Source: Pseudomonas viridiflava (lineage in GTDB: Bacteria; Pseudomonadota; Gammaproteobacteria; Pseudomonadales; Pseudomonadaceae). From it: a stretch of DNA of 64,000 nt. The notes under the pieces were generated by a model. That model saw only the letters and a program-made list of their open reading frames with translations, was not told where the DNA came from and made no database searches. Location: contig NZ_UUIS01000006.1 of the NCBI RefSeq assembly GCF_900589395.1, forward strand, positions 1 to 64,000, written 5' to 3'. Below, in pieces: positions 1 to 9,495 of this stretch (the stretch's first letter is position 1; every line of letters begins with the position of its first letter). The translations under genes and the position numbers were made by a program.

Positions 1-314
1 ACAACGAGCTGGCCAAGCTGCACATCCGCCACATGGTGGGCGGGCATTCGGAGCGGGTCAGCGACGAGCTGGTGCTGCGCTTCGAGTTCCCGGAGCGGCC
101 GGGGGCGCTGTTCAACTTCCTCAACAAGCTGGGCGGGCGCTGGACCATCTCGATGTTCCACTACCGCAACCACGGCGCGGCCGACGGGCGCGTGGTGGCC
201 GGGCTGGTGGTGCCGGAGGACGAACACGACCTGGTCAAGGACACGTTGCAGGAGATTGGCTACCCGTATTGGGACGAGACACATAATCCGGCGTATCGGC
301 TGTTCATGGGGTAG
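1..314 (+). CDS. ilvA: Threonine ammonia-lyase (biosynthetic), C-terminal fragment
   Basis: This is the 3' end of a gene that begins left of the window; the reading frame is already open at base 3 and stops with TAG at 312-314. The visible part of about 103 residues is the end of the ACT-like regulatory region of IlvA, recognisable by the stretches FEFPERPGALFNFL and GRWTISMFHYRNHGA and by the terminal YRLFMG. IlvA deaminates threonine to 2-oxobutanoate, the first step of isoleucine synthesis, and this C-terminal region is where isoleucine inhibits the enzyme. The PLP-binding catalytic domain lies outside the window, so nothing can be said about activity. The identification rests on the regulatory domain alone. 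Confidence 0.9.
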   Translation, partial: NELAKLHIRHMVGGHSERVSDELVLRFEFPERPGALFNFLNKLGGRWTISMFHYRNHGAADGRVVAGLVVPEDEHDLVKDTLQEIGYPYWDETHNPAYRLFMG

Positions 315-339
315 CTCTGGGCACAGGCGCAGGACCGAC

Positions 340-414
340 GTAGGACCGACTTCAGTCGGGAACACAAACTCCGCAGATCCATGATTGGTTGTTCGCGGCT
401 AAAGCCGCTCCTAC
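340..414. repeat. REPIN: two inverted GTAG-type REP elements
   Basis: A 23-bp REP (GTAGGACCGACTTCAGTCGG followed by GAA, 340-362) faces a second REP on the other strand (392-414, read on the minus strand as GTAGGAGCGGCTTTAGCCGC followed by GAA). Each has its own internal stem, and the pair can fold into one long hairpin. This head-to-head arrangement with a spacer of about 30 bp is the REPIN form typical of Pseudomonas, mobilised in trans by RAYT (Y1 transposase-like) proteins. No RAYT gene is in this window. It fills most of the ilvA-topoisomerase gap. Confidence 0.85.
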
Positions 415-474
415 GGGGAACGCGATACGATGGCGTCTGCAGATTTTTGGCACCTGTAAACGCGGCGAGGGTCC

Positions 475-1548
475 ATGAAGATATCTCCTCAGGACCTGAA
501 CGTCATGCCTGACGCCATCGCCGCCGAACAGCTTCCCAGCGACCTGCATTATGTCGACGACAGCCAGCCGGGCTTCAGTCGCCGTATCCTGCGTGGCAAG
601 TTTGCCTACTTCGATCTGGAGGGCCAGCGCATCCGCGACAAGGCCGAGATCGAGCGCATCAATGCCCTGGTCATTCCGCCCGCCTACACCAATGTGTGGA
701 TCTGCGCCGACCCGCGCGGTCACTTGCAGGCCACCGGGCGCGATGCGCGCGGGCGCAAGCAGTACCGTTACCACCCGCGCTGGCGGGAAATTCGTGACCA
801 GGACAAGTACACGCGCATGATGGCGTTCGGCTCGGCGCTGCCGAAGGTGCGCAAGCAGCTCGAAGCGCAGATGGGCATGCCGGGCATGGGCCGTGACAAG
901 GTGATCGCCGCCGTGGTCATGCTGCTGGACGCCACCCTGATCCGTATTGGCAATACCCGCTATGCGCGCGACAACCGCTCGTTCGGACTGACCACCCTGC
1001 GCAACAAGCATGTGGACATCAAGGGCAGCGAGATCCTCTTCCAGTTCCGCGGCAAGAGCGGCGTCGAGCATCAGATCAGCATCAAGGACAAGCGCATGGC
1101 GCGCATCATCAAGCGCTGCATGGAGCTGCCTGGCCAGAACCTGTTCCAGTACCTGGACGAAGACGGGCAGCGCCACGCCATCACCTCATCGGACGTCAAC
1201 GCCTACCTGCACACCCTGACCGGGGCTGACTTTACGGCCAAGGACTACCGCACCTGGGCCGGCAGCGTCATGGCCTTGACGACCTTGCGCAAGCTGGATT
1301 GGGAGCCGGAAGCCGACGCGAAAAAGCACATCGTCGAGATGGTCAAGAACGTCGCCAGGGAACTGGGCAACACGCCGGCAGTGTGTCGCAAATGCTACAT
1401 CCACCCGGCGGTACTGGAAGGGTTCGTGCTGGGCCAGCTGGCAAAGCTGCCACGGGTGCGCAAGCGCCAGGGCCTGAGTGCCGAAGAAGTCGCGTTGACG
1501 GCGTTTCTCCAGCAATTGCACGAGCAGAGCCTGGCGCACAAGGGCTGA
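475..1548 (+). CDS. DNA topoisomerase IB (bacterial, poxvirus-like)
   Basis: A 357-residue type IB topoisomerase, which relaxes supercoils by nicking one strand through a 3'-phosphotyrosine link. The N-terminal half (to about residue 110) carries the DNA-clamp part, including the RGKFAYFDLEGQ and PPAYTNVWICADP stretches. The catalytic half shows the hallmark RIGNTRYARDNRSFG (Arg157), a GKSG lysine region, KDYRTWAG (Arg259), and the likely nucleophile Tyr308 in CRKCYIHPAV. All expected catalytic positions appear intact and the length fits the bacterial family. The ATG start is the first residue of the conserved region. The gene stands alone, follows a REPIN, and converges on the DUF2242 gene 5 bp away without a visible terminator. 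This enzyme is common in Pseudomonas but not universal in bacteria. Confidence 0.93.
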   Translation: MKISPQDLNVMPDAIAAEQLPSDLHYVDDSQPGFSRRILRGKFAYFDLEGQRIRDKAEIERINALVIPPAYTNVWICADPRGHLQATGRDARGRKQYRYHPRWREIRDQDKYTRMMAFGSALPKVRKQLEAQMGMPGMGRDKVIAAVVMLLDATLIRIGNTRYARDNRSFGLTTLRNKHVDIKGSEILFQFRGKSGVEHQISIKDKRMARIIKRCMELPGQNLFQYLDEDGQRHAITSSDVNAYLHTLTGADFTAKDYRTWAGSVMALTTLRKLDWEPEADAKKHIVEMVKNVARELGNTPAVCRKCYIHPAVLEGFVLGQLAKLPRVRKRQGLSAEEVALTAFLQQLHEQSLAHKG

Positions 1549-1553
1549 CGCGG

Positions 1554-2477
1554 TTACGGGATCGGCATGGCCTGGATCGGTTCGGACGGCGGCTTGCTGG
1601 AGGCAGGCTCGGTAGACAGCGACTCAATGACCGGCTGGTCGGTGGCAGGCTGTTCTGCGGCTGGCTGCGCCGCCTCACTCGGTGCCTGTGCCGGTGCGTC
1701 AAAAGACTCGACTTTGATCGACTGCGATTCAACGGGTGCCGGCTGCGGCTGGCTGCTCACATCGGTGGCGACGGGTTCGCCGGCAGCGGCCGGGGCCGGC
1801 GTTGCCTCAACCGGCGCCACCGCCGGGGTCGCCGGAGCGGTCAGTGCCGCCGGCGCGACGGCCGCTGGTGCTGGTGCTGCGGTCGGGGCGACTTCCGGCA
1901 CGCCCATGTCGGCCTTGGGCTTCTCGACGATATGCGCTGCCTCTTTGACCTCGGCCGGGAGGAAGTTTTCCACCAGGCCGAAGAAGCGCTCGTAGAATTT
2001 GTCGGATGCCACGGTTTCGCTGGCGACCTTGACCATCGAGTCGTCGGTGGAGCCGATCGGCATCGACACCGATCCCAGCACGCCGACACCGAGGCTGGCC
2101 GAGGTATTGGTTTTTTTCAGCGCGTAGCGGTCCTGCAAGGCGTTGACGAACATGCTCGAGGTGCCGGGACGGGTGTCATCGGCACACACGACATTGAAGC
2201 TGATCTCGATATGGGTGTCGCCGGTCTGCTGGAAGCTCTTGCGTCCACCGATCATTTTCGGGTCGTTGCTGGTGATGATGTAGCCCTGGCTGAGCAAGGC
2301 ACGGCGTGCCGCTTCGCAGGACGCCACGTCGGTGGCCGGGTAGCTGCGCGAATAGGTACCGGCATCGTCGAAATGCTCGTGATCGTAGAGCGCCTGCTTC
2401 TTGGTGGACGTGCAGCCTGCGGCCAGCAGCAAGGCAGTCACCCAGCAGGCGGTGCGTACATTCAGAAAATTGACCAT
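1554..2477 (-). CDS. DUF2242 family lipoprotein
   Basis: A 307-residue predicted outer-envelope lipoprotein. The start at 2477 is chosen over longer frames because it gives a clean signal peptide (hydrophobic TACWVTALLLAAGC) with a lipobox LAAGC, preceded by an AGGA ribosome-binding site. The conserved domain (about residues 25-190) contains the YSRSYPATDVASCEAARRAL stretch and a glycine-rich SASLGVGVLGSVSMPIG segment that I associate with the DUF2242 family. The last third or so is a low-complexity Pro/Ala tail rich in AAPAPAAVAP-like sequence, likely a flexible periplasmic linker. The function is unknown. The gene is monocistronic between the topoisomerase (convergent) and the tRNA operon. 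Confidence 0.8.
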   Translation of the reverse strand: MVNFLNVRTACWVTALLLAAGCTSTKKQALYDHEHFDDAGTYSRSYPATDVASCEAARRALLSQGYIITSNDPKMIGGRKSFQQTGDTHIEISFNVVCADDTRPGTSSMFVNALQDRYALKKTNTSASLGVGVLGSVSMPIGSTDDSMVKVASETVASDKFYERFFGLVENFLPAEVKEAAHIVEKPKADMGVPEVAPTAAPAPAAVAPAALTAPATPAVAPVEATPAPAAAGEPVATDVSSQPQPAPVESQSIKVESFDAPAQAPSEAAQPAAEQPATDQPVIESLSTEPASSKPPSEPIQAMPIP

Positions 2478-2668
2478 CGAGGATCCTGGAGAGAGTAGCG
2501 ACGAGACGACAAGGCAAAAGAGGCGCCAAGTCTGCAACAAGGCAGGCAGCGGATCAACGCAGAGTTGGCATTGATGACGATACATTTTGTGTTTCATCAA
2601 CCTTCGCGACAGACGTGCGGGTCACCCGGCGTTGGCGCGCCAGGCAGGCGCATGAAACGCCAGACAAT

Positions 2669-2697
2669 AAAAAAGCCACCCTGAGGTGGCTTTTTTA
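2669..2697 (-). terminator. Rho-independent terminator of the tRNA operon
   Basis: A perfect 6-bp stem GCCACC/GGTGGC with a CTGA loop (2675-2690) is flanked by an A-run on one side and a T-run on the other, so it can work in both directions. On the minus strand it lies 37 bp past the last tRNA-Asp and ends in a U-tract. Confidence 0.85.
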
Positions 2698-2733
2698 TTC
2701 GCTTCAAGGAGTTCAAGGCCTTGGAGCTTTGTA

Positions 2734-2810
2734 TGGCGCAGCGGACGGGACTCGAACCCGCGACCCCCGGCGTGACAGGCCGGTATTCTAACCGACTGAA
2801 CTACCGCTGC
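2734..2810 (-). tRNA. tRNA-Asp (GTC), copy 2
   Basis: The minus strand folds into a complete 77-nt tRNA: acceptor stem GCAGCGG/CCGCTGC, discriminator G, encoded CCA, anticodon GTC in the loop CTGTCAC, and the standard TTCGAGTCC T-arm. It is identical in sequence to the copy at 2939-3015 and is the last gene of the Val-Asp-Asp operon. Confidence 0.98.
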
Positions 2811-2938
2811 GTATCGCTTGTGACGCTTACAACACTTTAATCGGCCTGAAACAAACTTTCGGTAGCTTGAATCACTGCCTGACTGATCAGCCCTTGGGCT
2901 TTTCAGTCCCGGACCCGGCGAACCCGGTCTGGATGATA

Positions 2939-3015
2939 TGGCGCAGCGGACGGGACTCGAACCCGCGACCCCCGGCGTGACAGGCCGGTATTCTAACCGA
3001 CTGAACTACCGCTGC
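2939..3015 (-). tRNA. tRNA-Asp (GTC), copy 1
   Basis: A second identical 77-nt tRNA-Asp with encoded CCA and GTC anticodon. The spacer between the two Asp genes is unrelated AT-rich sequence, so the duplication is confined to the tRNA itself. Confidence 0.98.
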
Positions 3016-3084
3016 GCATTCAGGACTTTCACCCTGGTTTTGAAACCTTGAAGACCCTCGTGAAACAGCCTTCAAACTCAACGA

Positions 3085-3160
3085 TGGTGGGTGATGACGG
3101 GATCGAACCGCCGACCCTCTGCTTGTAAGGCAGATGCTCTCCCGGCTGAGCTAATCACCC
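3085..3160 (-). tRNA. tRNA-Val (TAC)
   Basis: A 76-nt tRNA with acceptor stem GGGTGAT/ATCACCC, discriminator A, encoded CCA and anticodon loop CTTACAA, giving TAC (valine). It is promoter-proximal in the operon, followed by two tRNA-Asp genes. Confidence 0.98.
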
Positions 3161-3181
3161 TTTGCTTCGCTGAGGCCGCGA

Positions 3182-3210
3182 AATTTACGCACCTGTCGGA
3201 CCTAAGTCAA
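3182..3210 (-). promoter_or_regulatory. Sigma-70 promoter of the tRNA operon
   Basis: On the minus strand, -35 TTGACT (3210-3205) and -10 TAAATT (3187-3182) are separated by exactly 17 bp. The sequence just after the -10 is TCGCGGCC, a GC-rich discriminator typical of stable-RNA promoters under stringent control. Transcription would begin about 15-20 bp before tRNA-Val. Confidence 0.75.
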
Positions 3211-3286
3211 TAGCCTGATTGAAGTTTTTTAAAATCCCTGCAAATCAGAGCGCTTTTACTGGTCGCTGACAACGTGTCGCTTGCCG

Positions 3287-4066
3287 CTACTCAACGTAGA
3301 CCATCTTGCGGCTCATGCCGCCGTCGACCACAAATTCCTGCCCGGTCACGAAACCGGAATTACGCGACAGCAGCCAGGCGACCATGGCCGCGACATCTTC
3401 GACAGTGCCCACCCGTCCGACCGGATGCTGCGCATGGTCGGCATCGGCCAGTGGTTCGGCCCGCCTGGCCGAGGGATCACGCGCATCGATCCAGCCGGGG
3501 CATACCGCATTGACACGGATCTGCGGGCCCAGGCTGATGGCCAGGGCATGGGTCAACGCCAACAGGCCGCCTTTGCTCGCCGCATACGCCTCGGTATCAG
3601 GCTCGGACTGGTGAGCACGGGTCGAGGTCAGGTTGACGATGCCGCCGCCATGAGCACGCAGGTAAGGCGCACAGTGCTTGGCCAGCAGCATCGGACCGCT
3701 GAGGTTGACCGCCAGCACCCGGTTCCAGCGTTCCAGGTCCAGGCTTTCCAGCGTGCCGTTGTGCGCCTCGGACACCGCCGCGTTGCACACCAGCGCATCC
3801 AGGCGTCCGAACTGGCGCAGCACCTGGGCCACGCCACCGACCACCTGGCTTTCACTGGCCACGTCCATGCAGATGAACAAGGCGTTGTCACCCAGGCTTT
3901 GGGCAACCTTGGCCCCACGGATGCGGTCGACGTCGGTCAGCACCACCTGCCAGCCCTCGCTGATCAGCCAGGCGGCGATGCCCAGGCCGATGCCGCGTGC
4001 GGCCCCGGTGACCAGCGCCACCCGGCCATTGCTGTGGCTGTGGACCGGCAGCGTCCAGTCACTCAC
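3287..4066 (-). CDS. SDR family oxidoreductase downstream of metZ
   Basis: A 259-residue short-chain dehydrogenase/reductase. The N-terminal Rossmann fold has the cofactor motif TGAARGIG (about residues 20-27), an NAA motif in [10 protein letters not shown], and the active-site YAASK motif after a serine-containing LTSTRAH stretch, so the catalytic Ser-Tyr-Lys set is present. The C-terminus has the [12 protein letters not shown] signature of classical SDRs. The start is a GTG at 4066 that overlaps the metZ stop by 4 nt (GTGA), implying translational coupling with methionine biosynthesis. P. aeruginosa has an SDR gene at the same place after metZ. The substrate cannot be read from the sequence. 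Confidence 0.85.
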   Translation of the reverse strand: MSDWTLPVHSHSNGRVALVTGAARGIGLGIAAWLISEGWQVVLTDVDRIRGAKVAQSLGDNALFICMDVASESQVVGGVAQVLRQFGRLDALVCNAAVSEAHNGTLESLDLERWNRVLAVNLSGPMLLAKHCAPYLRAHGGGIVNLTSTRAHQSEPDTEAYAASKGGLLALTHALAISLGPQIRVNAVCPGWIDARDPSARRAEPLADADHAQHPVGRVGTVEDVAAMVAWLLSRNSGFVTGQEFVVDGGMSRKMVYVE

Positions 4067-5274
4067 AGGGCTGCCAGCCCGCGTGCCAGGTCAGCCTGCA
4101 GGTCAGCCACTTCTTCCAGTCCGACAGCTACGCGGATCAGGCTGTCACGGATACCCGCCGAAGCGCGTTCCTGGGGTGACAGGCGACCATGGGAAGTGGT
4201 GGCCGGATGGGTAATGGTGGTCTTGCTGTCGCCCAGGTTGGCGGTGATAGACACCAGCCGGGTCGCGTCGATGAAGCGCCAGGCGCCCTCCTTGCCTCCC
4301 TTGACCTCGAAACTCACCACCGCACCGAAGCCTTTTTGCTGGCGCTGGGCCAAGGCGTGCTGCGGATGGCTCTTGAGGCCGGCGTAATGCACCTTCTCGA
4401 TGCCGTCCTGCTGCTCCAGCCACTCGGCCAGGACCTGGGCACTGGCACAGTGGGCGCGCATGCGCAGGCTGAGGGTTTCAAGCCCCTTGAGAAAGATCCA
4501 GGCGTTGAACGGGCTCAGGGTCGGACCTGCGGTGCGCAGGAAACCGACCACTTCCTTCATCTGCTCGCTGCGACCGGCGACCACGCCGCCCATGCAACGG
4601 CCCTGGCCGTCGATGAACTTGGTGGCCGAGTGCACCACCACGTCGGCGCCCAGTTTCAGCGGCTGTTGCAAGGCCGGTGTACAGAAGCAGTTGTCGACCA
4701 CCAGCATTGCGCCCTTGGCGTGGGCGATTTCAGCCAGTGCGGCGATGTCGACCAGCTCGGCCAGCGGGTTGGACGGCGATTCGACGAACAACAGTTTGGT
4801 GTTGTGCCTGATCGCCGCATCCCAGCCGGCCAGCTCGGCCAACGGTACGTAGTCGACTTCGACGCCGAAGCGCTTGAAGTACTTTTCGAACAGGCTGATG
4901 GTCGAGCCGAAGACGCTGCGCGACACCAGCACATGATCGCCGGCGCTGCACAGGCTCATCACCACGGCCAGGATGGCGGCCATGCCGGTGGCCGTGGCCA
5001 CTGCCTGTTCGGCACCTTCGAGGGCGGCAATGCGCTCCTCGAAAGAGCGCACGGTCGGGTTGGTGTAGCGCGAATAGACATTGCCCGGCACTTCGCCTGC
5101 GAACCGTGCGGCGGCATCGGCCGCCGTACGGAACACGTAGCTGGAGGTGAAGAACATCGGATCGCCGTGCTCGCTCTCCGGCGTGCGGTGCTGACCGGCG
5201 CGTACGGCCAGGGTATCGAAGCCTGCGCCGTCCAGATCACTGTCCAGGCGCCCTGCATCCCATTGCTCAGACAT
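4063..5274 (-). CDS. metZ: O-succinylhomoserine sulfhydrylase
   Basis: A 403-residue PLP enzyme of the Cys/Met metabolism family. In Pseudomonas it makes homocysteine directly from O-succinylhomoserine and sulfide. Visible family features are YSRYTNPTV near the N-terminus, the GMAAI turn that binds cofactor phosphate, VVDNCFCTP, and [12 protein letters not shown] with the Schiff-base lysine Lys219. The start at 5274 ([10 protein letters not shown]) is used because the longer frame has a non-homologous Arg-rich extension. It lies 20 bp after purF on the same strand and overlaps the SDR gene by 4 nt. Cystathionine gamma-synthase is the nearest alternative, but the purF-metZ gene order supports MetZ. 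Confidence 0.92.
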   Translation of the reverse strand: MSEQWDAGRLDSDLDGAGFDTLAVRAGQHRTPESEHGDPMFFTSSYVFRTAADAAARFAGEVPGNVYSRYTNPTVRSFEERIAALEGAEQAVATATGMAAILAVVMSLCSAGDHVLVSRSVFGSTISLFEKYFKRFGVEVDYVPLAELAGWDAAIRHNTKLLFVESPSNPLAELVDIAALAEIAHAKGAMLVVDNCFCTPALQQPLKLGADVVVHSATKFIDGQGRCMGGVVAGRSEQMKEVVGFLRTAGPTLSPFNAWIFLKGLETLSLRMRAHCASAQVLAEWLEQQDGIEKVHYAGLKSHPQHALAQRQQKGFGAVVSFEVKGGKEGAWRFIDATRLVSITANLGDSKTTITHPATTSHGRLSPQERASAGIRDSLIRVAVGLEEVADLQADLARGLAAL

Positions 5275-5294
5275 ACGCGTATTCCTTGTCGCAA

Positions 5295-6803
5295 TCAGTT
5301 GTTGTACAGGTCGATGATCGCACTCACAGCCTGGGTCTTGACCTTGGCCGCGTCGTTGCGCGCATCTTCGATCCGGTTCAGGTAGTGCTCGTCGATGTCG
5401 CCGGTCACGTATTTGCCGTCGAAGACCGAGCAATCGAAGTTATCGATCTTGATCTTCTTGCTGCCGCTGACCGCTTCGATCAGGTCGCTGAGGTCCTGGT
5501 ACACCAGCCAATCGGCGCCGATCAGGTCGGCCACTTCCTGGGTGCTGCGGTTGTGGGCGATCAGCTCGTGGGCGCTTGGCATGTCGATGCCGTAGACGTT
5601 CGGGTAGCGCACAGCGGGAGCGGCCGAGCAGAAATACACGTTCTTGGCGCCGGCTTCACGGGCCATCTGGATGATCTGCTTGCACGTGGTGCCACGCACG
5701 ATCGAGTCGTCGACCAGCATCACGTTCTTGCCGCGGAACTCCAGTTCGATGGCGTTGAGCTTCTGGCGCACGGACTTCTTGCGCGCCGCCTGGCCGGGCA
5801 TGATGAAGGTACGGCCGATGTAGCGGTTCTTGACGAAGCCTTCGCGGAACTTGACGCCCAGGTGGTTGGCCAGTTCCAGCGCCGCCGTGCGGCTGGTGTC
5901 GGGGATCGGGATGACCACGTCGATGTCGTGTTCGGGACGCTCGCGACGGATCTTGTCGGCCAGACGCTCGCCCATGCGCAGGCGCGCCTTGTATACCGAG
6001 ATGCCGTCGATGATCGAATCCGGACGCGCCAGGTAGACGTGTTCGAAGATGCACGGTGCGTATTTGGGGTTCGGCGCGCACTGACGGGTGTAGAGCTTGC
6101 CGTCGTCAGTGATGTACACCGCCTCGCCCGGCGCCAGGTCGCGGATCAGGGTGAAGCCCAGCACGTCCAGCGCCACGCTTTCGGAGGCGATCATGTACTC
6201 GACGCCTTCGTCGGTGTGACGCTGGCCGAACACGATCGGACGGATGGCGTCCGGGTCACGGAAGCCGACGATGCCGTAGCCGGTGATCATCGCGACCACG
6301 GCATACCCGCCGCGGCAACGCTTGTGCACGTCGGTGACGGCGGCAAAGATGTCTTCTTCGGTGGGCTGCAGCTTGCCGCGCACGGCCAGCTCGTGGGCGA
6401 ACACGTTGAGCAGCACTTCCGAATCGGAATTGGTGTTGACGTGGCGCAGGTCTGACTCGTAGATCTCCTTGGCCAACTGCACGACGTTGGTCAGGTTGCC
6501 GTTGTGCGCCAGCGTGATGCCGTACGGTGAGTTGACGTAGAACGGCTGGGCTTCGGCCGAGGTCGAGCTGCCCGCTGTTGGATAGCGCACATGACCGATG
6601 CCCATGTGCCCGACGAGACGCTGCATATGGCGCTGCTGGAACACATCACGCACCAATCCATTGTCCTTGCGCAGGAACAACCGGCCATCATGGCTGGTCA
6701 CGATACCGGCAGCATCCTGGCCGCGATGCTGCAAGACAGTGAGCGCGTCATAGAGCGCCTGATTGACATTCGACTTACCGACGATTCCGACGATGCCACA
6801 CAT
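5295..6803 (-). CDS. purF: Amidophosphoribosyltransferase
   Basis: A 502-residue glutamine PRPP amidotransferase, the first committed step of purine synthesis. The start at 6803 is fixed by the maturation rule of this family: the product must begin Met-Cys so that Cys2 (MCGIVGIVG) becomes the N-terminal nucleophile; longer frames would bury it. The N-terminal Ntn glutaminase domain runs to about residue 230, with [11 protein letters not shown] and AHNGNLTN. The C-terminal phosphoribosyltransferase domain has the PRPP loop [13 protein letters not shown] and RTFIMP upstream. There is no Fe-S/propeptide extension, so it is E. coli-like rather than Bacillus-like. It lies 12 bp after cvpA, the same pairing as in many gammaproteobacteria. 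Confidence 0.97.
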   Translation of the reverse strand: MCGIVGIVGKSNVNQALYDALTVLQHRGQDAAGIVTSHDGRLFLRKDNGLVRDVFQQRHMQRLVGHMGIGHVRYPTAGSSTSAEAQPFYVNSPYGITLAHNGNLTNVVQLAKEIYESDLRHVNTNSDSEVLLNVFAHELAVRGKLQPTEEDIFAAVTDVHKRCRGGYAVVAMITGYGIVGFRDPDAIRPIVFGQRHTDEGVEYMIASESVALDVLGFTLIRDLAPGEAVYITDDGKLYTRQCAPNPKYAPCIFEHVYLARPDSIIDGISVYKARLRMGERLADKIRRERPEHDIDVVIPIPDTSRTAALELANHLGVKFREGFVKNRYIGRTFIMPGQAARKKSVRQKLNAIELEFRGKNVMLVDDSIVRGTTCKQIIQMAREAGAKNVYFCSAAPAVRYPNVYGIDMPSAHELIAHNRSTQEVADLIGADWLVYQDLSDLIEAVSGSKKIKIDNFDCSVFDGKYVTGDIDEHYLNRIEDARNDAAKVKTQAVSAIIDLYNN

Positions 6804-6815
6804 GCGACACAACCC

Positions 6816-7403
6816 CTACTTAGTGGAACTGGATTTACCGAGCACGTCCTGGGCCATTTCCGGCGACAGCACCTGCTCCTTGAACGGTAGATCAGCAGGA
6901 ATGCTGATACCGCTGGCGAACCACTGATTGGACATCCCGAGAACCAGGTTTTTCGACCAGTCAGCGACCATGAGAAATTGCGGTAGCAGGCGCGATTGCT
7001 GCCACCATTGATCCTGTTGCACCGGCCCCAGGCTCAGCAGCCCGACGGCGATGACGACCAGCAGGCCACCGCGCGCAGCACCAAAGACCATGCCCAGGAA
7101 ACGATCGGTCCCGGACAGCCCGGTGACGCGAATCAGTTCGCCGATGAGAAAGTTGACCATGGCGCCCACCAGCAGGGTGGCGACAAAAAGAATGACACAA
7201 CTGGCAATGACGCGTGCAGAAGGCGTTGCGATGTAGTCAGTCAGGTGGTGGGCCAGCCCCGCGCCAAACATCCAGGCGACCGCGCCTGCGATGATCCAGG
7301 TCAGCAGCGACAGGGCTTCCTTGACGAAGCCGCGCTTGAGACTGATCAAAGCGGAGATGGCGATAATCGCAAGAATCGCCCAGTCGACCGGAGTAAATGC
7401 CAC
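6816..7403 (-). CDS. cvpA: CvpA family membrane protein
   Basis: A 195-residue inner-membrane protein of the colicin V production family. About four hydrophobic segments are visible: WAILAIIAISALISL, AGAVAWMFGAGLAHHL, SARVIASCVILFVATLLVGAMV, and GGLLVVIAVGLLSL. The start is a GTG at 7403 (VDWAILA region follows directly), matching the family N-terminus. CvpA proteins sit next to purF in enterics and Pseudomonas, and here the gap is 12 bp. The family is required for colicin V export in E. coli and is linked to envelope integrity, but the biochemical role is not settled. Confidence 0.9.
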   Translation of the reverse strand: MAFTPVDWAILAIIAISALISLKRGFVKEALSLLTWIIAGAVAWMFGAGLAHHLTDYIATPSARVIASCVILFVATLLVGAMVNFLIGELIRVTGLSGTDRFLGMVFGAARGGLLVVIAVGLLSLGPVQQDQWWQQSRLLPQFLMVADWSKNLVLGMSNQWFASGISIPADLPFKEQVLSPEMAQDVLGKSSSTK

Positions 7404-7539
7404 GTTGCAGCCTGCAGACGGATAAGGCGGCGCATTTTAGCAGAGCGGCCGGCCCTCGGTAAGCTGCGATTATCGGTGGGGGGATTTTTCTCGAAAACGG
7501 GCCGATGACCGGCCCGTCATGCGCACAGTGGCGGCAGGT

Positions 7540-8196
7540 TCAGCCACGCTCGGGCTGGAAACGCACCACGATGCCCTTGAGCTTTTGCTGCTTGTCGAGC
7601 TGATCACGCAGGCGATCAGCCTCAGCGCGCTCGATCAGCGGCCCGACGAAGACCCGGTTGACCCCGTCTGCGGTGCGGATATAGGCGTTGTAGCCCTGGG
7701 CCCGCAGGGTCTTTTGCAGGTTATCGGCGTTGGCCCGGTTCGACAGGCTGGCCAGTTGCACTGACCAGCTGACCGACAGGCCGTTGGCATCGACGCCGCT
7801 GGGTGCCGCAGGCTTGGCCGGCGCTGCTGGTGCCGAGGCCGTGCTTGCAGGCGCTTGTGCAGGGGCCGGCTTGGGTGCCGGGGTCGGCCGGGGCGCAGGC
7901 GCACTGGCGACCGGTGCCTGCGCAGAGGCGGTCGGCGCCGGTGCAATCGGCATCGAAGGCGGCGTATTGCCAGTCGGCGCCTGATCCACCAGCACCTCCT
8001 GCTGCTCGGGAACCGGAACCGGCTCGACCTGCAGCGGCTGCACGACCGGCGCCTGGGGTGCCGCCGGGGCATCGACCTGCACCGAGCGGGTCTCGTCCTG
8101 ACGGGTAAACAGCATCGGCAGGAAAATGACCGCCAGGGCGATCAATACCAGTGCACCCACCATCCGCTGCTTGTAAGCCTTATCCAGAAACGCCAT
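7540..8196 (-). CDS. SPOR domain protein (DedD-like)
   Basis: A 218-residue bitopic inner-membrane protein. The start at 8196 (MAFLDKAYKQRMVG) is preferred to a TTG five codons upstream because a GAGGAAG ribosome-binding site lies just before it. A short cytoplasmic tail is followed by one membrane helix at about residues 12-30 (MVGALVLIALAVIFLPMLF), a Pro/Ala-rich periplasmic linker (about residues 45-135), and a C-terminal SPOR domain (WSVQLASLSNRANADNLQ to the end) that in this family binds denuded septal peptidoglycan. It probably acts at the division septum like DedD. It lies 18 bp after folC in the same operon. Confidence 0.9.
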   Translation of the reverse strand: MAFLDKAYKQRMVGALVLIALAVIFLPMLFTRQDETRSVQVDAPAAPQAPVVQPLQVEPVPVPEQQEVLVDQAPTGNTPPSMPIAPAPTASAQAPVASAPAPRPTPAPKPAPAQAPASTASAPAAPAKPAAPSGVDANGLSVSWSVQLASLSNRANADNLQKTLRAQGYNAYIRTADGVNRVFVGPLIERAEADRLRDQLDKQQKLKGIVVRFQPERG

Positions 8197-8214
8197 GCGC
8201 AGCTTCCTCAATCC

Positions 8215-9495
8215 TCAATCGGTGTGCCGGGCCAGCCATTCCAGCGCCTCGGACACACAATAAAAAGACCCGAACACCAGGATCTCGTCATCGGCTGTCG
8301 CTTGCATGCACTGCGCTTGCAGTGCCTGCGCGACGCCCTGATAAGACGTCACATTCGCGCCAAGGTTCTGCAAGGCCGACTGTAATTGCTCAACCGGCCG
8401 GGTCCGCGGCGTCGGCAAGGGCGCAACGGCCCAGTGCCGCAGGCTGCCCAGCAGCTCGGTGACCACGCCTTCAAGGTCTTTGTCGGACAACAGGCCGAAC
8501 ACTGCCAGGCGCTTTTGCGCCAGTGGGCGCTGGGCCATGCGTTGCGCCAGGAAACGGGCCGCGTGCGGGTTATGACCGACGTCCAGCAACAGCGTAAGTG
8601 CCTTGCCCTGCCAGCGAAACACCCGCCGGTCCAGCCGACCGGCGATGCGCGCACCTTCCAGCGCCTGGCGCAGCACATCGGCCTGCCAGGGCAGGTCGAG
8701 CTGGGCATAGGCCTGCAAGGCCAGGGCGGCGTTTTCCATGGGCAGGTCAAGCAAAGCCAGGTCGCGCAGTTCAAGCCGGCGCCCTGCCCGATCAAGCCCG
8801 TGCCAATGCCAGGCGTGCGCCTCGACCTGCAGGTCGAAATCGCGACCGCGCAGCAACAACGGACACGCCAGTTCGGCGGCACGCTCGAACAACGGTGCAG
8901 GCGGATCGAGATCGCCGCACAATGCCGGAACCCCTGCACGGAAGATCCCGGCCTTTTCAAAGGCCACTGATTCGCGGGTATCGCCCAGCCAGTCGGCATG
9001 GTCCAGACCGATGCTGGTCACCAGCGCCAGGTCGGCATCGACAAGATTGACGGCGTCCAGCCGACCACCCAGCCCCACTTCCAGCACCACGGCATCCAGT
9101 TGCGCCTGCTCGAACAGCCAGAACGCCGCCAGGGTGCCCATCTCGAAGTAGGTCAGGGTCGTCTGGCCACGCGCCGCCTCGACCGCGCTGAACGCGGCAC
9201 ACAGCTGGGCATCGCTGGCCTGCTCGCCCTGCACCTGGACGCGTTCGTTGTAGTGCAACAGGTGCGGCGAGCTGTAGACACCGACCTTGAGCCCCTGCGC
9301 CTGCAACAAGGCCGCCAGCATGGCACAGGTCGAACCCTTGCCGTTGGTGCCGGTCACGGTGATCACCCGTGGCGCCGGCCGGGTCAGGCCCAGTTGCCGG
9401 GCAACCTGGCGCGAGCGCTCCAGCCCCATGTCGATGGCCGACGGGTGCAGTTGCTCAAGATAGGCCAGCCAGTCGCCCAGCGTGCGCGAGGTCAT
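8215..9495 (-). CDS. folC: Bifunctional dihydrofolate/folylpolyglutamate synthase
   Basis: A 426-residue Mur-ligase-like enzyme that adds glutamate to dihydropteroate and then to reduced folates. The P-loop [10 protein letters not shown] lies at about residues 47-56. Other family signatures are [14 protein letters not shown] and [13 protein letters not shown] in the central ATPase domain, with [10 protein letters not shown] in the C-terminal domain. The ATG overlaps the accD stop by 4 nt (ATGA), so the two are translationally coupled. This accD-folC-SPOR order is conserved in gammaproteobacteria. Confidence 0.96.
   Translation of the reverse strand: MTSRTLGDWLAYLEQLHPSAIDMGLERSRQVARQLGLTRPAPRVITVTGTNGKGSTCAMLAALLQAQGLKVGVYSSPHLLHYNERVQVQGEQASDAQLCAAFSAVEAARGQTTLTYFEMGTLAAFWLFEQAQLDAVVLEVGLGGRLDAVNLVDADLALVTSIGLDHADWLGDTRESVAFEKAGIFRAGVPALCGDLDPPAPLFERAAELACPLLLRGRDFDLQVEAHAWHWHGLDRAGRRLELRDLALLDLPMENAALALQAYAQLDLPWQADVLRQALEGARIAGRLDRRVFRWQGKALTLLLDVGHNPHAARFLAQRMAQRPLAQKRLAVFGLLSDKDLEGVVTELLGSLRHWAVAPLPTPRTRPVEQLQSALQNLGANVTSYQGVAQALQAQCMQATADDEILVFGSFYCVSEALEWLARHTD

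Noticed and set aside
2734..3160. tRNA genes as an integration site for a mobile element
   Set aside because: No integrase, no displaced tRNA 3' end and no flanking element; the second tRNA-Asp is a complete duplicate gene in an operon.
5286..6455. 389-codon plus-strand frame opposite purF
   Set aside because: PurF on the other strand is conserved throughout; this frame is Val/Ala/Asp-rich noise.
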